NCBI GenBank assembly: GCA_017558175.1 | Contig: JAFYWH010000072.1 | Location: forward strand, 1 to 39,563 | Length of the DNA: 39,563 nucleotides | Direction: 5' to 3' | DNA from: Bacteroidaceae bacterium | Lineage (GTDB): Bacteria; Bacteroidota; Bacteroidia; Bacteroidales; Bacteroidaceae | Position numbers and translations under genes: made by a program | Notes under the pieces: generated by a model | The model's database searches: none | The model's input: only the letters and a program-made list of their open reading frames with translations | What the model was told of the DNA's origin: nothing | In this document: positions 8,526 to 17,111 of the stretch, in pieces | How the letters are laid out: each line of letters starts with the position of its first letter | Position numbering within the stretch: position 1 is the stretch's first letter

Positions 8526-9548
8526 ATGTTTCGATTTGCAAACCCTGACTTTTTATATCTCTTCTTCCTGCTTCCGGTATTGGTGGGAATCTATCTGTAT
8601 TACAACCACAGAAGACGCCAGAACATCCGCAAGTATGGAGACCCGGCTTTGCTGAAAGAATTGATGCCTACCATATCCAAATATCGACCGGATGTAAAGT
8701 TCTGGCTCACCATCTCGGCCTTGGCACTGACCATCTTCATGTTGGCCCGTCCGCAATTCGGTTCGAAGATGGAAACCGTGAAACGTAGTGGGGTAGAAGC
8801 CGTCATTGCGCTCGATATCTCTAACTCCATGTTGGCAGAAGATGTTACTCCAAGCCGTTTGGAAAAGGCCAAGAAGCTGATTTCAAGATTGGTGGACACC
8901 TTCAATAACGATAAGGTAGGGATGATTGTCTTTGCCGGCGAAGCCTTTACTCAGCTTCCAATTACAAGCGACTATGTATCGGCCAAGATGTTCTTGGAAA
9001 GCATCAACCCATCGCTTATCACTACCCAGGGTACTGACATCGGCGCAGCTATCCGTTTGGCGATGAAGAGCTTTACACCGAATGAAGGCGTAGGTCGTGC
9101 CGTTGTGGTCATTACCGATGGTGAAAACCACGAAGGAGGTGCATTGGAAGCAGCCAAGGAAGCTGCAGAAAAGAATATGCAAGTGTTCATTTTGGGTGTA
9201 GGTTCACCTGATGGTTCGCCTATTCCGGTAGAAAGAGGAAGCAATGCATTCAGAAAGGATAAGGATGGAAACGTGATCGTCACTCGCTTGAACGAAGCGA
9301 TGTGCCAGGAAATCGCTAAGGCAGGCAATGGCATGTACATCCGTGTAGACAATTCCAACTCGGCAGAGAAAATCTTGAACGAAGAAATCAGTAAGCTTGC
9401 CAAGCAAGATGTGGAAAGCCAAGTATTCACTGATTTCGACGAGCAATTCCAGGTATTGGCTTGGTTGGTGCTCATCCTTTTGGTAGTAGAAATGCTGATC
9501 TTGGAACGCAAGAACCCATTATTCAAGAACATCAGACTCTTTAAATAA
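8526..9548 (+). CDS. batB: Aerotolerance VWA protein BatB
   Basis: This 340-residue paralogue of BatA has TM segments at about 9-26 and 60-74, a VWA domain with MIDAS DISNS (D97, S99, S101), a TQGTDIGAAI threonine and ITDGENHEGG, and a C-terminal TM helix. The LARPQFGSKM stretch after the second helix parallels LARPQTTDNW of BatA, supporting a tandem duplication. The stop overlaps the batC ATG by 1 nt, so expression is coupled. Confidence 0.95.
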   Translation: MFRFANPDFLYLFFLLPVLVGIYLYYNHRRRQNIRKYGDPALLKELMPTISKYRPDVKFWLTISALALTIFMLARPQFGSKMETVKRSGVEAVIALDISNSMLAEDVTPSRLEKAKKLISRLVDTFNNDKVGMIVFAGEAFTQLPITSDYVSAKMFLESINPSLITTQGTDIGAAIRLAMKSFTPNEGVGRAVVVITDGENHEGGALEAAKEAAEKNMQVFILGVGSPDGSPIPVERGSNAFRKDKDGNVIVTRLNEAMCQEIAKAGNGMYIRVDNSNSAEKILNEEISKLAKQDVESQVFTDFDEQFQVLAWLVLILLVVEMLILERKNPLFKNIRLFK

Positions 9549-10261
9549 TGACGACTATGATGAAGAAATTCTATATATTATCAACCCTTCTGCTTGCAGG
9601 TGCTGCTCATGGACTTGCTCAAGAGAAGACGGACAGAGACTATCTGCGTAGTGGTAACAAACTCTACAACGATAGCTTGTTTATCAAGGCGGAAGTGGAT
9701 TATCGCAAGGCTTTGGAGCTAAATCCGAAGTCCACCGATGCCATGTTCAACTTGGCCAATGCACTCTTGATGCAACAAAAGGCACAAGAAGCTATGGAGC
9801 AATACGAATCGGTATCGAAGATTGAAAAGGATAAGGAAAAGCTGGCTCAGATTTATCACAACATGGGTGTAATCCTGCAATCCGGAAAGCAATATCCGCA
9901 ATGCATCGAAGCTTATAAGGAATCCTTGCGCAATAATCCGAAGGATGACGAAACCCGCTACAATCTGGCTTTGGCTCAAAAGCTGTTGAAGGATCAACAA
10001 CAAGACCAACAGAATCAAGACCAACAACAGCAGCAACAAGAGCAAAAGGAAGACAAGCAGGACCAGAACAAGGACCAGCAAGAACAGAATCAGAAAGACC
10101 AACAGCAAAATCAACAACAACAGCAGCAGAACAAGAACGAAATGTCTAAGGAAAATGCTCAGCAGTTGTTGAATGCCGTGATGCAAGATGAAAAGAATGT
10201 GCAAGATAAAGTAAAGAAACAACTGCAAATCAAAGGTAAGAAATTGGAGAAAGATTGGTAA
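9548..10261 (+). CDS. batC: TPR protein BatC with Q-rich tail
   Basis: This 237-residue protein has a signal peptide (MMKKFYILSTLLLAGAAHGLAQ). The ATG at 9548 overlaps the batB stop, but the methionines at 9557 or 9560 give a more usual signal start. Two to three TPR units occupy about 30-145 (YRKALELNPKSTDAMFNLANAL and YKESLRNNPKDDETRYNLAL). A glutamine/aspartate/asparagine-rich stretch (about 150-195) and a lysine-rich end follow. The TPRs probably mediate assembly with BatA, B, D and E in the periplasm (inference). The low-complexity run is a likely site of length variation between strains. Confidence 0.92.
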   Translation: MTTMMKKFYILSTLLLAGAAHGLAQEKTDRDYLRSGNKLYNDSLFIKAEVDYRKALELNPKSTDAMFNLANALLMQQKAQEAMEQYESVSKIEKDKEKLAQIYHNMGVILQSGKQYPQCIEAYKESLRNNPKDDETRYNLALAQKLLKDQQQDQQNQDQQQQQQEQKEDKQDQNKDQQEQNQKDQQQNQQQQQQNKNEMSKENAQQLLNAVMQDEKNVQDKVKKQLQIKGKKLEKDW

Positions 10262-10274
10262 TTGCTTAATTTTG
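10244..10274 (+). promoter_or_regulatory. Possible internal promoter for batD-batE
   Basis: TTG at 10244-10246, a 20-bp spacer and TAATTTTG at 10267-10274 match the Bacteroidota consensus. The start site would fall about 20-25 nt before the batD ATG at 10303. The -33 box lies inside the batC coding end, so this would be a secondary promoter within the operon. Confidence 0.5.
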
Positions 10275-10302
10275 CAGACTTAAACCATAAAAGACAAGAA
10301 CA

Positions 10303-12111
10303 ATGAGGAAAGTAATTCTCTTTTTTATATTGATAAGCACCGTAATAGGAGCATGGGCCGATGGAGTGAGCTTTACTGCCAATGCTCCGGAAGTGGTGGT
10401 CAGTGGTGACCAGTTCCGCTTATCGTTTACCATCAGTTCAAAAAAGGTAAGGGATTTCCGTGCACCGAACATCAAGGATTTTGAAGTATTGATGGGACCA
10501 AGCCGTTCTACTCAATACCAGAACATTAATGGGGTTGAAACCAACTCCATCACCTTTACCTATATCCTGATGGCAGGTAAGGAAGGTACATATAAGATTC
10601 CAGGAGCAACCATTGTAGCCGATGGAAACAACTATACTTCCAATTCGGTAGAAATCAAGGTACTTCCGCCCGACCAATCATCAGGTTCGGCAAGCGGTAG
10701 TTCTGCCCAATCGTCACGCAACCAAGCCAATAGCGGAAAGATTACGGACAAGGAGCTTTTCATGATGGCTTCTGCCAGCAAGACCAAAGTGTATGAACAA
10801 GAAGCAATCTTGTTGACTTACAAAGTCTACACTCAAGTAAACCTAACAGCATTGGATGGTGATATTCCTGACTTAAAAGGTTTCCATACACAAGAAGTGG
10901 AACTTCCGAATCAGAAAACTTTCACATTGGAACACTACAATGGTAGAAACTATAACACTACCATCTGGCGTCAATTGGTTCTTTTCCCACAACAGACAGG
11001 TAAGATTGAAATCCCATCGGTAACTTTCGAAGGAACCGTATCACAGAGAATTGCATCGGCCGATCCGTTTGATGCATTCTTCAATGGAGGTAACGTCATC
11101 AATATTCAGAAGAATCTTGTTACTCCGAAATTGGTCATCGATGTGAAGGAGCTTCCGGCAGGTAAGCCAAGCAACTTCTCAGGCGGAGTAGGGGAATTCA
11201 CCATCAGTTCAAGCATCAATACTCAAGAACTCAAGACTAACGATGCGGTTACTATCAAGCTTGTCATTTCGGGTACTGGTAACATGAAACTTATCAACAC
11301 GCCGGAAGTAAACTTCCCGCAAGATTTCGAAATTTACGACCCGAAGGTAGACAATAAATTCAACTTGACACGCAATGGTTTGTCTGGTAATAAGGTTATC
11401 GAATACTTGGCTATTCCTCGTCATGCAGGTACTTATACCATTCCTCCAATCGAATTCTCGTACTTCGACTTGAAGAGCCAAAGCTACAAGACTTTGAAGA
11501 CAGATGCATATACCTTGAATGTAGCCAAGGGAGAAGGCAATTCTGAACAAGTAGTTGCCAACTTCATCAGCAAGGAAGATTTGAAGGTATTGGGTCAGGA
11601 TATCCGCTACATCAAGACTGGTGAAACTAACCTTACCCGTAAAGACGAATACTTCTTCGGTTTAATGAGCTATTGGATGTGGTACATCATTCCATTGGCT
11701 TTGTTCATTGCTTGTATGGTTATCTACCGCAAGCAGGCACTCGAAAATGCCAATGTAGCTAAGGTTCGTACAAAGAAGGCCAATAAGGTAGCTACCAAGC
11801 GCATGAAAAATGCAGGCAAGCTTTTGGCAGAAAAGAAGACCGAAGCATTCTACGATGAAGTTTTGAAAGCCTTGTGGGGCTATATCAGCGACAAGTTGAG
11901 CATGCCTGTATCACAACTTTCAAAGGATAACATCGAAGGTAAACTTCAGCAACATCAAGTAGCTGATGAACTTGTAAAGGAATTCATTGATATACTCAAT
12001 GATTGCGAATTTGCACGCTATGCTCCTGGCAGTCAAGATGAAAAGATGGACAAGATTTATAGCTCAGCCATCGAAGTCATCAGCAAAATGGAAAATAGCA
12101 TTAAACGTTAA
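10303..12111 (+). CDS. batD: Aerotolerance protein BatD
   Basis: This 602-residue protein has a signal peptide (MRKVILFFILISTVIGAWADG). A long periplasmic part with repeated immunoglobulin-like, beta-rich segments follows (SFTANAPEVVVSGDQFRLSFT near the start), with a serine-rich spacer at about 125-140. A TM helix lies at about 452-472 (WMWYIIPLALFIACMVIY), and a lysine-rich cytoplasmic helical domain ends the protein. This is the usual BatD layout and length. The gap after batC (41 bp) contains a candidate promoter. BatE starts 18 bp downstream. Confidence 0.94.
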   Translation: MRKVILFFILISTVIGAWADGVSFTANAPEVVVSGDQFRLSFTISSKKVRDFRAPNIKDFEVLMGPSRSTQYQNINGVETNSITFTYILMAGKEGTYKIPGATIVADGNNYTSNSVEIKVLPPDQSSGSASGSSAQSSRNQANSGKITDKELFMMASASKTKVYEQEAILLTYKVYTQVNLTALDGDIPDLKGFHTQEVELPNQKTFTLEHYNGRNYNTTIWRQLVLFPQQTGKIEIPSVTFEGTVSQRIASADPFDAFFNGGNVINIQKNLVTPKLVIDVKELPAGKPSNFSGGVGEFTISSSINTQELKTNDAVTIKLVISGTGNMKLINTPEVNFPQDFEIYDPKVDNKFNLTRNGLSGNKVIEYLAIPRHAGTYTIPPIEFSYFDLKSQSYKTLKTDAYTLNVAKGEGNSEQVVANFISKEDLKVLGQDIRYIKTGETNLTRKDEYFFGLMSYWMWYIIPLALFIACMVIYRKQALENANVAKVRTKKANKVATKRMKNAGKLLAEKKTEAFYDEVLKALWGYISDKLSMPVSQLSKDNIEGKLQQHQVADELVKEFIDILNDCEFARYAPGSQDEKMDKIYSSAIEVISKMENSIKR

Positions 12112-12129
12112 TCGAGAGGAGAGAAGATT

Positions 12130-12882
12130 ATGAAAAAAATATATTTCAGCCTTTTGTTTGTCTTTGCATCGGTTCTTGCTTATGGTCAGGAAACATCCAA
12201 AGCCCAAGCAGATAGCGCGTATATCAACAATGATTATGCCAGTGCCGTATACCTTTATGAAGATATCTTGGCAAATCAGGGCGAATCGGCCGACATTTAT
12301 TATAACTTAGGCAATAGCTATTACAAGATGGATAACATTGCCAAGGCCATCTTGAATTACGAAAAAGCCTTGATGCTCAATCCGGGTAATGGTGATATCC
12401 GCTTCAACCTGGAATTGGCACAAAGCAAAACTGTAGACAAAGTAACTCCAATGAGTGAAGTATTTCTCGTTACATGGATGAAATCACTCACTAACACCAT
12501 GAGCGAACAAGGATGGTCTAAATTGGCTATCGCTAGTTTCATTCTTATGTTGTTGGGATTAGTACTTTACTTTTTCAGCAAGAAAATTGCTATGAAGAAA
12601 ATAGGTTTCATCTCGGCACTTTGCCTCATGTTGGTATGTATCCTTGCCAATGTATTTGCTTCTTCGCAAAAGAACAAGGCACAGAGCCATAGCAATGCTA
12701 TTATCATGGAACCAAGCGTAACAGTCAAGAGTACTCCAAACGAAGGAGGAACAGAACTTTTCATTCTTCACGAAGGTCGCAAGGTGATGATTAAAGACAA
12801 CACCATGCGCGAATGGAAAGAAATCCAATTGGAAGATGGCAATGCAGGTTGGGTACCAGCCTCTGTTATCGAAATTATTTAA
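12130..12882 (+). CDS. batE: TPR-SH3 protein BatE
   Basis: This 250-residue protein has a signal peptide (MKKIYFSLLFVFASVLAYGQ) and TPR units at about 20-100 (DIYYNLGNSYYKMDNIAKAILNYEKAL). Two TM helices follow (about 136-155 and 158-177). The C-terminus is a bacterial SH3-like domain (VTVKSTPNEGGTELFILHEGRKV to GWVPASVIEII). It closes the Bat set. Only 9 bp separate it from the PAP2 gene, which may be co-transcribed although it is not a standard Bat component. Confidence 0.93.
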   Translation: MKKIYFSLLFVFASVLAYGQETSKAQADSAYINNDYASAVYLYEDILANQGESADIYYNLGNSYYKMDNIAKAILNYEKALMLNPGNGDIRFNLELAQSKTVDKVTPMSEVFLVTWMKSLTNTMSEQGWSKLAIASFILMLLGLVLYFFSKKIAMKKIGFISALCLMLVCILANVFASSQKNKAQSHSNAIIMEPSVTVKSTPNEGGTELFILHEGRKVMIKDNTMREWKEIQLEDGNAGWVPASVIEII

Positions 12883-12891
12883 TGCTAAAAC

Positions 12892-13599
12892 ATGGACATA
12901 CAACAACTCATCGGCTTTGACCAAGAACTACTACTCAAACTCAACGGAAGTGATTCACTCTTTTGGGACGGATTTATGTGGATTGCCACAAACATACGTA
13001 CTTGGATACCCATGGCCATTGTATTGTTGTATGTCATCTTCAAGAACAATAAGATCAAGGAATCCCTCTTGATTCTTGCTTTGTTGGCCATTGTTGTTAC
13101 GTTGACCGACCAGATATCTTCGGGATTGTGCAAACCATATTTTGCCCGTTTCCGTCCCACTCAAGACCCACAACTGATGTACATGATAGACATCGTGAAT
13201 GGTTATAGAGGTGGTATGTACGGATTCACCTCTAGCCATGCAGCCAATACATTTGGCGTAGCTGTCTTTGTATCCTTGGTAATAAGAAGTTGGTCATTAG
13301 CTGGCTCATTATTCGTTTGGGCTTCTCTAAATGCTTTTTCACGCATCTATCTAGGTGTACATTATCCAGGTGATATCTTTTTCGGAATCCTTACAGGAGT
13401 AGGAGTAGGGGTTCTTGTTTACTTTTTATACAACTACATACAAAAGATGTTGTTAATCCCTACAAAATACATCTCCAACCAATACACATCGAACGGATAT
13501 TTGAAAAGTGACGTCTATTTAATACACACCATTCTCTTCCTGACATTCTTTTATATTGCAATTGGAGGCATGATAATAACTCATTTTTCTTATTTCTAA
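12892..13599 (+). CDS. PAP2-family membrane phosphatase
   Basis: This 235-residue multi-pass protein carries the three PAP2 motifs: KPYFARFRP (K81-P89), SSHA (114-117) and SRIYLGVHYPGD (S150-D161), with catalytic histidines H116 and H157. Family members dephosphorylate lipid phosphates such as undecaprenyl pyrophosphate or phosphatidylglycerol phosphate, or lipid A; the substrate cannot be told from sequence. At least five hydrophobic helices are visible, plus an extra C-terminal helix at about 205-230. It follows batE by 9 bp. Confidence 0.92.
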   Translation: MDIQQLIGFDQELLLKLNGSDSLFWDGFMWIATNIRTWIPMAIVLLYVIFKNNKIKESLLILALLAIVVTLTDQISSGLCKPYFARFRPTQDPQLMYMIDIVNGYRGGMYGFTSSHAANTFGVAVFVSLVIRSWSLAGSLFVWASLNAFSRIYLGVHYPGDIFFGILTGVGVGVLVYFLYNYIQKMLLIPTKYISNQYTSNGYLKSDVYLIHTILFLTFFYIAIGGMIITHFSYF

Positions 13600-13698
13600 C
13601 TAAAAAAAGAAACAAACTATTGCTGAATTGCTTTTTTTCTGTTAATTTTATACCGCGATAGAAAATTACTTTATTAACATAAAATTTGTATATCTATT

Positions 13699-13977
13699 AT
13701 GAAAACAATAACATTCAACGAGCTTAGAAAAATCAAAGATTCACTTCCTGACGGAAGCATGCATAGAATTGCTGATGAATTGGGTATGTCTGTAGAAACT
13801 GTACGCAATTTCTTCGGTGGTAGTAACTTCGATCAAGGCTCAAGCGTAGGTCTTCACTTGGAACCAGGTCCTGATGGTGGTATCGTAATGTTAGACGACA
13901 CTACAGTATTGGAAAAAGCATTAGAAATCTTGAAGGAATCTCAACCTGAAGAAACTGCAGAAGAAACTCAAGAATAA
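13699..13977 (+). CDS. Small conserved predicted DNA-binding protein
   Basis: This 92-residue protein has a short helix-turn-helix-like segment (SMHRIADELGMSVETVRNFFGG, about 20-41). A glycine- and proline-containing strand region (GLHLEPGPDGGIVMLDDTT) and a very acidic end (PEETAEETQE) follow. Similar proteins are common in Bacteroides and are annotated only as DNA-binding. No enzyme motif or membrane helix is seen. It stands alone between the PAP2 gene and a strong terminator. Codon choice resembles that of the housekeeping neighbours, suggesting good expression. Function is unknown. Confidence 0.75.
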   Translation: MKTITFNELRKIKDSLPDGSMHRIADELGMSVETVRNFFGGSNFDQGSSVGLHLEPGPDGGIVMLDDTTVLEKALEILKESQPEETAEETQE

Positions 13978-13997
13978 GCTTTATATAAGGAGATTTT

Positions 13998-14037
13998 AAT
14001 CGGTTGTGTATTCAGTTACGCAACCGATTATTTTTTG
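13998..14037 (+). terminator. Terminator after the small DNA-binding gene
   Basis: AATCGGTTG (13998-14006) pairs perfectly with CAACCGATT (14021-14029), followed by ATTTTTTG. It marks the end of the Bat-region + strand block and the start of the accessory patch. A 12-A homopolymer follows at 14047-14058. Confidence 0.85.
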
Positions 14038-14258
14038 CTTAAACGTAAAAAAAAAAAAGAGTATATGTGTAATTCCAAAACCACTATTAAACATAATGCA
14101 GATTATATAACTTTGTTATATTTTGAAAGTAAACGTTCGATTATTTGATGTATATACCTGTATATCAATCACATAACAATCTTAATAAGGTTGAAAAAAT
14201 AATCTAATTTATTTATTGCCTATTAGAAAATCCAAACAAAATCAAAAGTATGCTAATA

Positions 14259-14792
14259 TTATTTTGTACCTTTGGGCTTAATTAAAGCCAATACTAATTG
14301 TTGACCTAATAGGTATTTATGCAAGTCTTCTTTTTTACTTGCATAATTGTATGCTTCTTCAGATAATATGTAAGTAGGTTTTTCCCCTGATATTTTATAT
14401 GATCTTTCATAAACAACTGCTACAAACAATCTAAAAGAAACCGTTCCAGTAGCCATAATCCCATATAAAACAAAATAGAATAAAACCGAATACCATTGGC
14501 CCTCGTCAATCATTAAAATACAAAGACCAATCAAACTGATTAGAATAGTCGAAAGTATTCCTAATAAGGCTAAACTTTTAGATCGGAGCTCTTTACCTGT
14601 TTGATTTTGATTGTCTATATATCTATTACCTTCAGATAACAAATATTCTATCGTCTTAACATCAAGTTCTTTAATTTTTGATGAAGAAATTCTTCTGTAT
14701 TCAATTTTCTCGTCTCTCTCTTGTCTTAAATGTTTTTCGAAAAAAGAACGGATTTTGCCTAGTTTTTCTGTTATAGCACAATACAATCTCAT
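14259..14792 (-). CDS. Hypothetical two-TM membrane protein
   Basis: I chose the ATG at 14792 (177 residues) over a TTG two codons upstream. The N-terminal 70 residues are charged and probably helical (KHLRQERDEKIEYRR...KIKELDVKTIEYLLSEGNRYID). Two close TM helices follow (SLALLGILSTILISLIGLCILM and YSVLFYFVLYGIMATGTVSFRLF), then a C-terminal soluble tail. I do not recognise a family. The layout, a long N-terminal helix before a two-helix hairpin containing ELRSKSLALLGI, resembles small membrane effectors of the SLATT/Pycsar-TM type, but this is only a resemblance. It is AT-rich, lies beside an IS66 element, and is convergent to the Bat-side genes. Confidence 0.75.
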   Translation of the reverse strand: MRLYCAITEKLGKIRSFFEKHLRQERDEKIEYRRISSSKIKELDVKTIEYLLSEGNRYIDNQNQTGKELRSKSLALLGILSTILISLIGLCILMIDEGQWYSVLFYFVLYGIMATGTVSFRLFVAVVYERSYKISGEKPTYILSEEAYNYASKKEDLHKYLLGQQLVLALIKPKGTK

Positions 14793-14821
14793 AATCAAAT
14801 ATTTATAATTTAATACCTATA

Positions 14822-14829
14822 CAAAGGTA
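14822..14829 (-). promoter_or_regulatory. -7 box for the two-TM gene at the IS boundary
   Basis: The minus strand reads TACCTTTG here, a full match to TAnnTTTG, about 30 nt before the ATG at 14792. No good -33 box is seen 19-21 bp upstream, which falls inside the presumed IS end. The IS may have replaced the original upstream element. Confidence 0.5.
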
Positions 14830-14859
14830 GTAAATCCACAAAAACTAGAAAGGACAAAT

Positions 14860-16236
14860 TTACATCTTAATATTACACGGCAGCAAGTCATCCCAAGTTT
14901 CGCCAAACTTAGGGACACGGGTAAATATCTCGCACAGATATTTGTACGGGTCAATCTTGCATAGCTTGCAACTCTCGATAACGGAGTAAATAATGCAGGT
15001 ACGTTCTGCGTTCAGTTCGTTCCAGCAGAATAAATAATTCTTTCGCCCCATGGCATGAGAACGCATGGTTCTCTCAGCTTTATTGTTGGACAACTCTAAC
15101 TTGCTATTATACAGCAACTCGTAGAATTTGTTAACTCTCGACCAAGCATATTGGATAGCCTTTCCAATATTATCTTCCTTTATATGCTCAATCTTAGTAG
15201 AGAGCCAGGCTCTAAATCTATCCAACAAAAATCTCAAATATCGCCTTCTGTGTTTTATCACTTCATTGGGTTTCAACTTCTTACGTTTCATCAACCTTTC
15301 TAAAGTGAACATCCTATTTATTAATTGAAGCCCTTCTTCTGCCCAAGCCTTATGATATGGAATAGCATCCCAAAACTTTCGACGGATATGGCTCATGCAA
15401 GGTATTTGAATGATATTATTCCCTGTTCTTTCTGCGACTTTTGTGTAAGCTCCATAGCCATCAGTATGAATGTATCCATTGAAATTCTTAAGATGCTCAT
15501 CCAACACTGCTTCTTTTCGCGAACCATTGGAACGGGCAAAGAACATCAAATTGCTTGATGGACTGATAAATCCCCAATCATAACCTTTCTTCACCTTGTG
15601 CTCTTCCTTGTTAATCATGTTTTGAGTTGTCTCATCAATATGAAGAATCTTATCCTTCAAGACTCGTTCCTTGATGGCTTCATACACACCTTCCAAAGCA
15701 TCGATTCCTGCTACTGCACAATCAAACAAAGTAGTCTTGGCTATTTTAAAATGGCCTTGATTAATCATATTTAACTGACGTTCATAAGGAATGTGATGAA
15801 GATACTTATTAACCAAAACAGCTGCTGCCAATGTAGGATCAGCATGTCTTTTCTCAAAAGTTTTTGGAACATAAGGCAAGTCAGGATATATCAGATGACC
15901 GTCTTTGCTATAAAACTTACGGTCAATTCTGACTTTGCACAATCTACCTGGAATCCAATAAAACCTATAAGAGCTAACTGTCTTTACATATTTCGCTCCT
16001 TTGATTTCATCTGCGTCAGGCGCAAGTTCAATCACCTTTTCTACTGGTATATCTTCATAATTTCTACGCTCAGGATGCTTATAGATTCTTTTCTTCTTAG
16101 GACGGAAAACCGTTTCGTTTTTCAAATCAGCGGAAGCTGAGATAGATTTATCTACAGATTCAGCAACTTCTTGACTTACCTTTGAATGCGTCTTTTCACT
16201 GCTTGTACCAAATGGCAGATTGATTCTTCGGTCCAA
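14860..16236 (-). pseudogene. tnpC: IS66 transposase TnpC, N-terminally truncated
   Basis: The open frame gives up to 458 residues, but its first codon is a TTG preceded at once by an in-frame TAA. The DDE triad is intact: HIDETTQ, HTDGYGAY and NNKAERTMR. A CxxC-type zinc-finger region typical of IS66 is not obvious. The conserved FGTSSEK motif, which in full-length IS66 transposases follows a leucine-zipper coiled coil, is here at residue 9, so roughly 40-60 N-terminal residues are missing. The first 41 bases overlap the 3' end of the resolvase gene. I treat it as a broken gene, though a TTG-initiated product is possible. Confidence 0.8.
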
Positions 16237-16648
16237 ACTTTATTCCTCTCTTTTTAGCTTCCAATCTACCTGCCGTACATCGCTCGACGATTAAGTTGCG
16301 TTCTAATTCTGCAAATGCAGCAAAGACTTGAAGCTGAAACCTTCCTCCAGCCGTGCTCAAGTCTATATTATCAGTCAACGATTTAAGAACTATCCCTTGT
16401 TGAACAAATCTTTCGACCAACGAAAGCACATCTCGAAGCGAGCGACCTAATCTATCCAGCTTATATACAACTACTACATCACCTTCCCGAAGATAAGCCA
16501 ACAGTTTCTTCATCTCTACTCTTTCTATATCTTTTCCGGACTTCTTTTCCTGAAAGATAATATCGCAACCCTCTTTATTCAAGGCGCTTAACTGTACATC
16601 TAAATTCTGTTCGTGCGTACTCACACGTGCATATCCAATTATTGCCAT
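16196..16648 (-). CDS. Serine recombinase (resolvase), C-terminally truncated
   Basis: This 150-residue protein has a full resolvase/invertase catalytic domain. It includes GYARVSTHEQNLDVQ with the nucleophilic serine (S9), DRLGRSLRD with the conserved arginines, and the long E helix (FQLQVFAAFAELERNLIVERC). Family members have about 185-200 residues, with a C-terminal helix-turn-helix that recognises DNA. Here the reading frame ends at NQSAIWYKQ, where it runs into IS66 tnpC sequence, so the HTH is absent. The ATG lies inside a 19-bp inverted repeat. Activity on DNA is doubtful unless the HTH is supplied elsewhere. Confidence 0.88.
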   Translation of the reverse strand: MAIIGYARVSTHEQNLDVQLSALNKEGCDIIFQEKKSGKDIERVEMKKLLAYLREGDVVVVYKLDRLGRSLRDVLSLVERFVQQGIVLKSLTDNIDLSTAGGRFQLQVFAAFAELERNLIVERCTAGRLEAKKRGIKFGPKNQSAIWYKQ

Positions 16649-16703
16649 ATTGTGTAATTTTTATTCGAGTGCAATATTACACCGAATTACACAATATGGC
16701 AAT
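16641..16703. repeat. 19-bp inverted repeat over the resolvase start
   Basis: ATTGCCATATTGTGTAATT (16641-16659) is exactly inverted at 16685-16703, with 25 bp between. The spacer holds a second near-palindrome, GTGCAATATTACAC (16669-16682). The resolvase ATG lies in the left arm. This looks like a recombinase binding or crossover (res-type) site that also covers the resolvase promoter. Confidence 0.8.
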
Positions 16704-16766
16704 ATGCTGTAACCGTACATGCCTAAGATTATTAAGCATGTAATTTTCTTATAAGTATTTTACACA

Positions 16767-17111
16767 CTACATGGAGCTGTGTCGAGTATAACGATAACCA
16801 TCAATCAATCTACACAATCGCTTCCAGTCAAGTTCATAAACATCTGTTTCCGGATTATAAATAGGATAAACGAAACGTGCACAGTAGATTTTTCTTGTAT
16901 ATAAAGTAAACGCATTTCGTTCATAATGAAGCAGCTTGATCATTCTGTGATTGGTAGAAATGAAAACAAAAACACTACCGTCTTCCGGATTCATATTGAA
17001 CTCATTCATAATCATCCCCTTCAAAGAATCTATTCCTTTGCACATATTCACGGGACGCTTGCAATAATAGTATTTCAGGTTATTGGTCAATCCAAGTATT
17101 TGCTTCCTCAT
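16767..17111 (-). CDS. tnpB: IS66 accessory protein TnpB (Orf2)
   Basis: The ATG at 17111 gives 114 residues; a TTG three codons upstream is possible. The pattern YYYCKRPVNMCKGIDSLKGMIMNEFNMNPEDGSVFVFI...KLLHYERNAFTLYTRKI is that of IS66 TnpB, which is needed for transposition by an unclear mechanism. It overlaps the tnpA 3' end by about 30 bp, the usual coupled arrangement. Sequence divergence from the common RYYLYRGP-type motif is notable but typical of Bacteroidota copies. Confidence 0.88.
   Translation of the reverse strand: MRKQILGLTNNLKYYYCKRPVNMCKGIDSLKGMIMNEFNMNPEDGSVFVFISTNHRMIKLLHYERNAFTLYTRKIYCARFVYPIYNPETDVYELDWKRLCRLIDGYRYTRHSSM

Noticed and set aside
14047..14058. Twelve-A homopolymer as a phase-variation switch
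   Set aside because: It is just past a terminator, not inside a gene or between promoter boxes, so a switching role is not supported.
14108..14115. A plus-strand promoter (TAACTTTG)
   Set aside because: No -33 box lies at the right distance and no plus-strand gene follows; it is probably a chance match in AT-rich DNA or a relic.
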